Shown piece by piece: positions 8,306-15,872 of a stretch of 41,968 bases of DNA; position 1 is the stretch's first letter; each line of letters begins with the position of its first letter. Origin of the DNA: Rhodospirillaceae bacterium (GTDB lineage: Bacteria > Pseudomonadota > Alphaproteobacteria > Rhodospirillales > Rhodospirillaceae); NCBI GenBank assembly GCA_002737725.1, contig NSIP01000018.1, positions 1 to 41,968 on the forward strand, in the 5' to 3' direction. The notes under the pieces are model-generated. The model was not told where the DNA came from, did no database searches, and saw only the letters and a list, made by a program, of their open reading frames with translations. The position numbers and the translations under genes are program-made.

Positions 8306-9822
8306 TGGGGCACGAGGTCGATTTGGTCATAGGGCACATAGCCAAGGTATATGGCGAAATTCTTGACCCGCTTGGCCACCCCGTCAAAACGCACATAGTC
8401 GTGTAATAAAATACCCGGCGCTTGATCGCGCTGATGACGCAGCACTTGCTTTGTTAACTCACGACGCTTGTCCAAATCAAACGTGCCTAGTGCCTCTTTC
8501 AACAACGGCATGATTGTTTCGTCGCAATACCATGGCGCTTTCCAAAAGCATGAGTTGCGCATAAAGCCGCGCAATGCATCAAGCGACGGCAAAGTCGTAT
8601 AGTCATTGCCAATAGCAAGGCCGCCCCATTTACCCTGGTGGACACCTTGCGCAAACTTCGCAATCGGAACCATTTGAAGTTCTAATTTCACGCCCACAAC
8701 CGCCAGATCAGAGGCTGCTTTTTGATAGACCAATGGGGCAGATGATGACGACCCCTCCCAAATTTCCGCAAGCATCACAAAGCCGTTCTCATACCCGGCC
8801 TCGGCTAATAATTTCTTGGCCAAAACTGGATCATACTCATAAGCCAGCAAAAACGGATCATAGCCAAAGGCATTGGCCGGGGCAGTTTGGGTGGCAACTT
8901 TGGCTTTCCCCGCCAGGATGGTAGCAACAATCTCGTTTTTGTTTACGGCATAATTAAGCGCACGTCGCACGCGCACGTCTTTCAGTGGAGAATCCTTCAC
9001 CACGACAAATGCGAGATTTGTCATAGATCCTTCCGTCTGGACCACCATGGAGTGGCCCGCCGCCTCCAGCAGCGAGATTTGATCAGGTCCCAAAGCATAA
9101 GCAATATCAAGCCCACCCGAAAGCAAGCCTTGCACGCGCGCGGGGTTATCGGGTACGGCGCGTAATTCCAAGCGGTCAATCTTAGGCTTGCGCAGTGCGT
9201 TTGGATTCGCCCTGAGACTCATGATACCCGGCGCCAGTGAGTCTACGATAAAAGGACCGCTGCCAATGGGCGAGCGATTAATCCCTTCTACACCGACCTT
9301 TTTCCAATTCGTCGGTGACATCAGCCGCATGAGGCTGAGCTCTTGGGGCAAAAATGGATTGGGTGTTGATGTCGTGAACTCGATGCTGAGTTCGTTTAAG
9401 GCTCGCGCTGCTTTGAGGGATGGCAAATCAATTGCGACCGCGTAAGAAGCTCCCGTTGAACTATGTAGAAAGTCGACACTGAAAACCACAGCCTCAGCGT
9501 TCAGCGGTGAACCGTCTGAGAACACCTGACCGGGGCTCAGCGTGAAAATCCAGGTCGTCTCATTTTCCGAATGCCACGACGTCGCTGCTTGCGGGTGAGC
9601 AACTCCGGTGTTATCGACCCAGGTGAGCGCATCATAAATGGCCGGAGTCGTGTAGAGGCCTGGAATACCGTCCGTCGCTAAAGGGTTCAACCCCAAGGCC
9701 GGAAGTGACGGCAAGCCAACCCGCAGAACTTTATCCATACCCAAAGACGGCACAGCCACCATGCTCAGGAGTGAGACGAGCAGAATTTTGACGCATTTAT
9801 TCTGCAAGGTCGATCTGCTCAT
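8299..9822 (-). CDS. Family-5 extracellular solute-binding protein (second of tandem pair)
   Basis: A 507-residue periplasmic substrate-binding protein of the oligopeptide/dipeptide/nickel SBP family 5. The ATG at 9822 lies inside the last codons of the upstream paralogue (26 bp overlap), giving a signal peptide (ILLVSLLSMVAVPSLG). Family blocks follow: IYDALTWVDNTGVAHPQAA, TWIFTLSPGQVFSDGSPLNA, RVRRALNYAVNKNEIVATIL. By eye it is about two-thirds identical to the neighbour throughout and nearly identical in the last 70 residues, so it arose by tandem duplication. No permease or ATPase gene accompanies it. The ligand is unknown. Confidence 0.9.
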   Translation of the reverse strand: MSRSTLQNKCVKILLVSLLSMVAVPSLGMDKVLRVGLPSLPALGLNPLATDGIPGLYTTPAIYDALTWVDNTGVAHPQAATSWHSENETTWIFTLSPGQVFSDGSPLNAEAVVFSVDFLHSSTGASYAVAIDLPSLKAARALNELSIEFTTSTPNPFLPQELSLMRLMSPTNWKKVGVEGINRSPIGSGPFIVDSLAPGIMSLRANPNALRKPKIDRLELRAVPDNPARVQGLLSGGLDIAYALGPDQISLLEAAGHSMVVQTEGSMTNLAFVVVKDSPLKDVRVRRALNYAVNKNEIVATILAGKAKVATQTAPANAFGYDPFLLAYEYDPVLAKKLLAEAGYENGFVMLAEIWEGSSSSAPLVYQKAASDLAVVGVKLELQMVPIAKFAQGVHQGKWGGLAIGNDYTTLPSLDALRGFMRNSCFWKAPWYCDETIMPLLKEALGTFDLDKRRELTKQVLRHQRDQAPGILLHDYVRFDGVAKRVKNFAIYLGYVPYDQIDLVPQF

Positions 9823-11293
9823 AGGGCACAAAGCCAAGGTGAATGGCGAAATTCTTGACCCGTTTGGCCACACCATCAAAACGCACATACTCGTGCAGTA
9901 AAATACCGGGCGCTTGCTCGCGCTGATGGCGCAGGACCTGTTTGGTCAGCTCGCGTCGTTTATCCAAATCAAACGTCCCCAGCGCCTGTTTCAGCAGCGG
10001 CATAATGGTTTCATCGCAGTACCACGGCGCCTTCCACAGGCACGAATGGCGCATAAAACCGCGCAAGGGATCGAGTGAGGGCACCGAGTTGTAATCGATT
10101 CCAATGCCGGTGCCATCCCATACGCCCTGGTGCAGTCCTTTGGCATACTTCGGGATTGGCACCATACGCACATCGAGCTTCACGCCGACCAGCGCCAAAT
10201 CCGAGGCGACCTTTTGATACACCAGAGGTGCGAATGACGAATTGCCCGCGTAAATCTCGGCCACCATCTCGAAGCCATTGGCATGGCCAGCCTCGGCCAG
10301 TAGCTTTTTGGCCAGTGCAACATCGTACGCATACGCTGGCAATGTGGGATCGAAGCCAAAGGCATTGGCGGGCGCGGTTTGCGTGGCGACGGCAGATTTA
10401 CCCGCTAAGATCGTCGCGACGATCTCATCTTTATTGACGGCATGGTTGAGCGCACGGCGCACCCGGATATCCTTGAGCGGCGATTCCTTGGTCGTGACGA
10501 ATGCCAACAGAATGATCGATGCTTCGGGTTGAAACACCATGGTGTGGCCCGCAACTTCGATTTGGGCAATCTCGTCGGGCCCTAGCACAACGGCGATATC
10601 GATTTTGCCCGACAGCAAAGCCTGCACGCGCGCAGGCGTATCGGGCACGGCGCGCAGTTCAAGCCCCTTGATGATGGGTTTGCGCAACGCCGTGGGGTTA
10701 GGCCGCAGGTTCATGACGCCCGGCGTCCAGGTCTCGACGATGAACGGCCCACTGCCTATGGGCGATTTGTTGATGCCAGCGTCGCCCACCTTGGCCCAAT
10801 TGGCGGGTGACATCAGGCGCATCAGGCTAAGCTCTTGCGGAAGAAACGGATTTGGAACCCTCGTGGTAATTTCAACCGTCAGGTCATCGATGACGCGCGC
10901 TGATTTCAACGACGGCACTTCAACAGAAACTGTGTATGACGCGCCCGCCGGGCTGCGCAGCAAGTCTACCGCAAAGGCTACAGCTTGTGCATTCAGTGGC
11001 GTGCCGTCTGAAAACACCTGTCCAGGCTTCAGCTTGAATTGCCAAGTCGTCTCGTTGAGCGCGCGCCAGCTTTCAGCTGCTTGGGGCAAGGCGTTGCCTT
11101 TGGTGTCCACCCACGTCAGCGCATCGTAAACTGCAGCAAGCGTATAAAGCGCAGGCAAGTTGGTGCTGGTGAGCGGGTTCATGCCCAGCGACGGAAATCC
11201 CGGAATACCCACGCGCAAGGTTTTGTCTGCGGCCTGCGATGGCAAAGCCGCACCGAGGAAAACCAGGCAAAGAAATCCGAATACCCTGAGCAC
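9797..11293 (-). CDS. Family-5 extracellular solute-binding protein (first of tandem pair)
   Basis: A 498-residue paralogue of the downstream SBP with the same domain blocks (RVGIPGFPSLGMNPLT; FKLKPGQVFSDGTPLNAQAV; RVRRALNHAVNKDEIVATIL). The GTG at 11293 was chosen because it opens the signal peptide (LRVFGFLCLVFLGAALPSQA). An ATG 16 codons upstream (11341) lacks a ribosome site and overlaps the ribosome site of the divergent gene, but cannot be excluded. Translation of the downstream SBP begins before this gene's stop, implying coupled translation. The upstream gap is only about 60 bp, shared with a divergent gene. Confidence 0.88.
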   Translation of the reverse strand: MLRVFGFLCLVFLGAALPSQAADKTLRVGIPGFPSLGMNPLTSTNLPALYTLAAVYDALTWVDTKGNALPQAAESWRALNETTWQFKLKPGQVFSDGTPLNAQAVAFAVDLLRSPAGASYTVSVEVPSLKSARVIDDLTVEITTRVPNPFLPQELSLMRLMSPANWAKVGDAGINKSPIGSGPFIVETWTPGVMNLRPNPTALRKPIIKGLELRAVPDTPARVQALLSGKIDIAVVLGPDEIAQIEVAGHTMVFQPEASIILLAFVTTKESPLKDIRVRRALNHAVNKDEIVATILAGKSAVATQTAPANAFGFDPTLPAYAYDVALAKKLLAEAGHANGFEMVAEIYAGNSSFAPLVYQKVASDLALVGVKLDVRMVPIPKYAKGLHQGVWDGTGIGIDYNSVPSLDPLRGFMRHSCLWKAPWYCDETIMPLLKQALGTFDLDKRRELTKQVLRHQREQAPGILLHEYVRFDGVAKRVKNFAIHLGFVPYEQIDLAE

Positions 11294-11354
11294 GAGTTCA
11301 CTTTCACTAAGATGATAAGTCGTGCCAATGTAGCGGCCCATTCAGGAGGTCACA

Positions 11355-12050
11355 ATGCCAACCGACAACACAATTGAGGCCCTCAAACGCCTTGAAGCCG
11401 TGAAAGCAAAACGCGGCTACTTGCTGCCCCACCATGGCCTCATGGCGCTGACTGCCCCAGAACTTCTGGCAGGTTATGATGCCTGCTACACCGCCCTGAC
11501 CCTCGTCCCGCGCACGCTGAGCGAGTATGACCGCGAGTTTGTGTGGCTTGGCGTCCTCACGGCACGGCGCGAACACATTGCCTCGCAGCACTTGGTGAAA
11601 TTCTTCAAAGCGGGCGGAACCAAGGACGAGGTGGACGTGATCGTGCGGCTTACCGCTGTGGCCGAAGGATCGGGCGCTTTCGCATTTATATCCGACCATT
11701 GGCAGCACCACTTGCCAGCATATGACCGCTGGGCGTTGTATTTTCAGGCCGTAAATGCTGCCACGGCCACCTCGCCCTTGCGCGCGGGCCTCATCCATAT
11801 TGCGTTAGCGGCGATTTATGGGTGCCTGCAACGCGTGATGGAATTGAAGTGGCATATCACGGAGTGTTACCGGCTGGGCGTGCCCGAACCAGAGCTGGCC
11901 GAAGCGTTGTCGTATGTGATGTTCTCGGGCAGCGTGCCCTTTTTTATCGAGGCGTGCGGCGTGTGGCACCAGATGATCCGCGACGGCGAGGTGACACCCT
12001 CGGCACCCTTCAAACTCTGGGCCGAGATGGACGTCGGCGGACCGGGGTAG
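11355..12050 (+). CDS. Carboxymuconolactone decarboxylase/AhpD-like protein without catalytic cysteines
   Basis: A 231-residue soluble, all-helical protein with two AhpD-like halves, the first around SEYDREFVWLGVLTARREHI, the second around LKWHITECYRLGVPEPELAE. In active AhpD/CMD proteins the first helix pair carries C-x-x-C followed by His; here the corresponding text is EHIASQH, with no cysteine. A redox role is therefore doubtful, while a decarboxylase-like or structural role remains open. AGGAGG seven bases before the ATG fixes the start. It is divergent from the tandem SBPs. Confidence 0.65.
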   Translation: MPTDNTIEALKRLEAVKAKRGYLLPHHGLMALTAPELLAGYDACYTALTLVPRTLSEYDREFVWLGVLTARREHIASQHLVKFFKAGGTKDEVDVIVRLTAVAEGSGAFAFISDHWQHHLPAYDRWALYFQAVNAATATSPLRAGLIHIALAAIYGCLQRVMELKWHITECYRLGVPEPELAEALSYVMFSGSVPFFIEACGVWHQMIRDGEVTPSAPFKLWAEMDVGGPG

Positions 12051-12077
12051 GAATAACAACTGTATCAAGACTCACAT

Positions 12078-12100
12078 TCCCTCCCCGCGATGGGGAGGGA
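12078..12100. other. GC-rich hairpin between convergent genes
   Basis: TCCCTCCCC and GGGGAGGGA form a perfect 9 bp stem around GCGAT. There is no T-run on either side, so it is either a Rho-assisted bidirectional end or one copy of a dispersed palindrome. Confidence 0.5.
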
Positions 12101-12128
12101 TCAAGGCTGAGGTGATGACAACATCTTT

Positions 12129-12587
12129 CTAAACCGCGTTCGCCTTCGCAGCGCGAATCTTTGTTTCCAGCTTATCCAAAAACCGCGAGCGGTCTTCTTT
12201 GCGGAAAGGCGCTGGGCCGCCGGTGATCATGCCGGTATCGCGCAAGTGCGTGTTCAAATCGCGCACGGCGGATGTCATGCCAATGGAGTTTTGATCGAGC
12301 GGTTGACCGTTGGGGCGCAGTACGGCAGCGCCCTTCTCGACACACCGTTTGGCCAACGGAATGTCGGCGGTAATCACAATGTCATGCGCGACGACATGCT
12401 CGGCAATCCAATCGTCAGCGGCATCGAATTTATCGCGCTCAACAACCACGCGATTGATCAGTGGGTTGGCCTCGCCGCGCAGCCACTGGTTACTGACCAA
12501 ATGCACCAAGACTTCATGGCGCGCGGCCACGCGCAGGGTTTCGTCCTTCACGGGGCAGGCATCGCCATCCACAAAAATGGCAACCAT
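12129..12587 (-). CDS. YaiI/YqxD (UPF0178/DUF188) family protein
   Basis: A 152-residue cytoplasmic protein of the PIN-like YaiI/YqxD family. Hallmarks are the opening FVDGDACPVKDE, DIVITADIPLAKRCVEKGA and RPNGQPLDQNSIGMTSAVRD, with conserved acidic residues suggesting a nuclease-like metal site; no activity is firmly established. Its start overlaps the upstream gene's stop as TAATG, so it is translationally coupled. It is the last gene of the seven-gene run that begins with the cytochromes. Length is normal. Confidence 0.93.
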   Translation of the reverse strand: MVAIFVDGDACPVKDETLRVAARHEVLVHLVSNQWLRGEANPLINRVVVERDKFDAADDWIAEHVVAHDIVITADIPLAKRCVEKGAAVLRPNGQPLDQNSIGMTSAVRDLNTHLRDTGMITGGPAPFRKEDRSRFLDKLETKIRAAKANAV

Positions 12588-13021
12588 TACTTGGCCTTTG
12601 AACAGGCGGCTTTCGCACAGTCGGCGATCAGGCGCGCGATGAGTCTTATATCCACAGTGTCGTGTGGTTTGAATCGGATACAGCCCTTGCCGAAATCACC
12701 ATTCACGATGAGCTTCTTATAAACGCGATGAATAGCTTCGTTGCAATACATCGGCATGGCATGAAGTGTGACGCGCGTTTTACTGGCTGTGACCGCATAC
12801 ATGAATTCGCCTTTGCGATGAAACAGCCAGCCCTTCTCGGCCGTCATCAAACCTTGCGTGATGCTGACGGATGGGTCGTTCTCGGTAATCGTGCGTTTGA
12901 AGGCTTCGATCAACGGCGATGGCCCCGACGGCGGCTTGCCCCGCTTGATCTTGATCAGCTTGATGCCCTCGGCTCGACGTGTTGCTCGATTGGCAGCGAT
13001 GGGTTGACGTTTAGGAATCAT
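12587..13021 (-). CDS. DUF1801-like small protein
   Basis: A 144-residue cytoplasmic protein. The N-terminus is very basic; the rest (GWLFHRKGEFMYAVTASKTR, then LIVNGDFGKGCIRFKPHDTV) resembles the DUF1801/YdhG-type fold, including the typical "fall-back to a simple beta-sheet with a GKGCIRFK block". No catalytic motif is evident. It starts 4 bp after the DUF1501 gene's stop and its own stop overlaps the YaiI-like start. The link to electron transfer is positional only. Confidence 0.65.
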   Translation of the reverse strand: MIPKRQPIAANRATRRAEGIKLIKIKRGKPPSGPSPLIEAFKRTITENDPSVSITQGLMTAEKGWLFHRKGEFMYAVTASKTRVTLHAMPMYCNEAIHRVYKKLIVNGDFGKGCIRFKPHDTVDIRLIARLIADCAKAACSKAK

Positions 13022-13025
13022 GACG

Positions 13026-14237
13026 TTAACTGTTTACGACACCTAAGGGCTGATAATCCAGCGTCGGGAACACAGACTTGAGTGTGGTCTCACCCCGCCG
13101 CTTGACCAAAATTTCCTGTAATACGTGGCGGTAATCGGTCGTCACCCTTAAATCACCGGCCACAAGGTCGGCGGCTTTGAGGCCCGGCCATTGACCATAC
13201 ATGCGCCCGCCGTTCACCGACCCGCCCAAGGCCATCATGACAGAGGCTGCGCCATGATCGAGGCCGCCGTTGGCGTTTTCCTGAACACGTCGACCAAACT
13301 CGGTCATGGTCACCAGTGTGATGCGAGTGCGGTACTCATGCATGTCGGCCCAGAACGCACCAATCGCCTGCGACAGTTCCCGCGCTTGGTTGCCGAAGAA
13401 CGCATTGATATTGACGTGATGATCCCAACCGCCAAAATCAACCGTCGCCACCTCAAGCCCCACATTGGCCTTGATCATGTCGGCCACCGAACGCAGCGAC
13501 GTGGAGAGTTGGCCCGTGCCGTAGCCAGCGGGGTTGACCGGCGCCTTGGACGCGTTGACGAGTTTGGCCTTCACGGTTTTGATAGTGTCGATGGTCGCAC
13601 GTGCGGTCGCACTGTAAGTATCTGAACCCGCATGCATCCGTTCGATCAGATTTAAATTAAGATCACCTCCCGCCACATCGAAGCGCGTGACGTCTGGAAT
13701 GGCAACCGAGGCGAGATAGCCCTGTAACGACAAATCAACCTCGGGCGAGGTCGATACCGCACTCAGGCCTGGCAGAACCAATTGACGTGCAAGCAAGTGG
13801 CGCCCCAACCAGCCACCAGCGATTTGCTTCTCACCGTCGGCGATGCCGCGCTCAACCTTTTCTTGGCTGACGAAATGGCTTCGGCTGTCGGTGGGCAAGC
13901 CTGCCGCATGAATGACCGCCAAGCTTTTGGCGTCAAACAGCGACTTCAGTTCAGGCATGTTGGGATTTATGAAGAACGGAACGCCACCAAGTGACGTTAA
14001 TGGCAACGCTGCATTGGCCCCCGTGGCGGCAATGCCAATTGTCGGCCGCGCATCACGATAGTCAGCATCATCAGCAGGCGGGATGAGTTGTAGGCCATCG
14101 CTGCCAAAGCGCAAGAATACGACAATCAAAATGTCACGTTGCGCATTGGCGGAATCAGCAGCGAAAGCCGCGCGCACACCAGAGCTGACCGTCGTCATGA
14201 CGCCAGATAGTAGAAGATTGCGACGTGTGATGTTCAT
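13026..14237 (-). CDS. DUF1501 family exported protein (Tat-type signal)
   Basis: A 403-residue exported protein. A twin-arginine leader (ITRRNLLLSG) precedes a domain with alkaline-phosphatase-superfamily flavour. Conserved DUF1501 blocks are RDILIVVFLRFGSDGLQLIP, SRSHFVSQEKVE, ATVDFGGWDHHVNINAFFGN and TLVTMTEFGRRVQENANGGL-DHG. The DUF1501/DUF1800 gene pair is a widespread neighbourhood whose function is not established. It starts 3 bp after the DUF1800 stop. Length is usual for the family. The signal implies folding before export. Confidence 0.92.
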   Translation of the reverse strand: MNITRRNLLLSGVMTTVSSGVRAAFAADSANAQRDILIVVFLRFGSDGLQLIPPADDADYRDARPTIGIAATGANAALPLTSLGGVPFFINPNMPELKSLFDAKSLAVIHAAGLPTDSRSHFVSQEKVERGIADGEKQIAGGWLGRHLLARQLVLPGLSAVSTSPEVDLSLQGYLASVAIPDVTRFDVAGGDLNLNLIERMHAGSDTYSATARATIDTIKTVKAKLVNASKAPVNPAGYGTGQLSTSLRSVADMIKANVGLEVATVDFGGWDHHVNINAFFGNQARELSQAIGAFWADMHEYRTRITLVTMTEFGRRVQENANGGLDHGAASVMMALGGSVNGGRMYGQWPGLKAADLVAGDLRVTTDYRHVLQEILVKRRGETTLKSVFPTLDYQPLGVVNS

Positions 14238-14240
14238 GAC

Positions 14241-15854
14241 CTACCGCACCCCAAATTCGGGCGAGGTCGCAATCAGCGCCACCAAGCGGCGCAGCGCATT
14301 CTCGATATTCAGCGCACCGCCTGATGCATAGGCCGCCATCGCACCCGTTGGACTGGCTGCATCTTCAATCAGCGCCGTCATAGCGGCGGGGCGCAACGCA
14401 TAGCCCAGCATGCGTTCCACCCAGTATTCCACAAGCAATGTCGGTGACGCACGAGCACTGCTGGGTGTTTGTGCGCCCAACGCGGTCCGCAGTGCCGGGA
14501 GGGCAAGCAACAGCAAGGGCAGGTTCCAGTTATAAAGATTAGCCGACGTTGACAGCCATTGCGCATCGGTATCGGGCCGACCCTCGGGTGTCGGCCACAC
14601 GTAAAGTCCATCGCCAAGCGCCGTGGCGGCCGAGCTGGCCAAATCGAACGCATTCACAATGGTATCGGTGGTACGAAAGAAAGCGATGATGCGCTCGTAG
14701 GGTCGACGCAGTTTCGAATTTTGTGTCAGTGGCGCGCGGATCTCATCGCCATCTTGTAGGATGGCTGCAAGCACGCGCTTAATTTGATCAGGTTGAAAAC
14801 GATTCGTCAGCCAAGCCTGTTTGGCGCGTGCAATAACTGCGGGCGGCGGCGTATCACCAAAGACGCGTTTGGCAATTTTAGTACACACGAAATCAGCCGT
14901 GGCTGGATGGTTCGAGATGATGTCGAGCACCGCTCTGCCCTGTTGCATGTCATCTTTCAGGCCGGTGAGGTCGACACCTAAGAACGCGCGGGCTTGGGTG
15001 CTGTGCTGCAAGGGGTTATATGCATAACGCCCGGTGTTGGGCATCGCACCTTTTGGCCCCGCTTGGCCCTGCTCCAGCGTCCAGCCCGAAAACGCGCGCG
15101 AGGCTTCAATGATGTCTTGATCATTGAAGCCACTGGCAAGGATGCCGCGTTGCAATGGAAAAATGCCGGCGCTCGCCGTTGGCTTACCTAAGTAAACACC
15201 GCGGCCCATGGTGTGGAGCTCGAGAATCTCGCGGGCATAATTTTCGTTTGGCAGCGCTGCTGTACTGTCGGCGTTATTCAAATATCGCAGCATCGCCGTG
15301 CTGGTGGCCACGGCTTCCAACAGATCGCGAAAATTGCCGAAGGCGCGCGGACGGATCACGTGGGTATCGTACGCGGGCAAGGCGACTAAGGCAAAAATAT
15401 CGGCTTGCCGCCCGATGTTGAAATGGTTGTTCCAAAAATCCACCATGAATTCGCGGAGTTGAAACGCCGAATGCGTGTTGCGAATCCAAGTGGCGGCGCT
15501 CACTTCCTGTTGTACGCGCGACAATTCATTGGCTGCGACCGAGAATTCAACGTTGCGCGCCAAATCCCACATAGTGGCAATATCTGCCGACATATAATTG
15601 AGCGGCCTGAGTTGATTGATAGTGGGCCACCCGACAATGCCCTTGGTCGGTGGCTGGCCGTTATAAGCAATGCGCATCGTTTGCGTTCTGAGATGCGATG
15701 CCAGTGAGGGATCATCACCCACGGGCGGGCTCAGTTGATCGTCGACCCAAGCCTTCCAACCGATGCTGCGCACAACCGCAGCATCCGTATCACGCGCACC
15801 GAACGTGACGCGATTCAGCGCAAGAGTCTCGGGGCTGGGGATCGTCTGCAGCAT
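14241..15854 (-). CDS. DUF1800 family protein
   Basis: A 537-residue protein of the DUF1800 family. Seen: LNRVTFGARDTDAAVVRSIG near the N-terminus, WNNHFNIG, the hallmark NENYAREILELHTMGRGVYL, and RAFSGWTLEQG. No clear signal peptide is visible, which is common for annotated members but leaves its location uncertain. It sits 18 bp after the MtrB-like barrel gene and 3 bp before DUF1501, so it is almost certainly co-transcribed with both. Function is unknown; the conserved pairing with DUF1501 suggests a joint role in the cell envelope. Confidence 0.92.
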   Translation of the reverse strand: MLQTIPSPETLALNRVTFGARDTDAAVVRSIGWKAWVDDQLSPPVGDDPSLASHLRTQTMRIAYNGQPPTKGIVGWPTINQLRPLNYMSADIATMWDLARNVEFSVAANELSRVQQEVSAATWIRNTHSAFQLREFMVDFWNNHFNIGRQADIFALVALPAYDTHVIRPRAFGNFRDLLEAVATSTAMLRYLNNADSTAALPNENYAREILELHTMGRGVYLGKPTASAGIFPLQRGILASGFNDQDIIEASRAFSGWTLEQGQAGPKGAMPNTGRYAYNPLQHSTQARAFLGVDLTGLKDDMQQGRAVLDIISNHPATADFVCTKIAKRVFGDTPPPAVIARAKQAWLTNRFQPDQIKRVLAAILQDGDEIRAPLTQNSKLRRPYERIIAFFRTTDTIVNAFDLASSAATALGDGLYVWPTPEGRPDTDAQWLSTSANLYNWNLPLLLLALPALRTALGAQTPSSARASPTLLVEYWVERMLGYALRPAAMTALIEDAASPTGAMAAYASGGALNIENALRRLVALIATSPEFGVR

Positions 15855-15872
15855 GTCTGTTGTCGGCAGCTT

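Noticed and set aside
12078-12100. Rho-independent terminator for the YaiI-like or AhpD-like gene
   Set aside because: Strong stem but no T-run on either strand.
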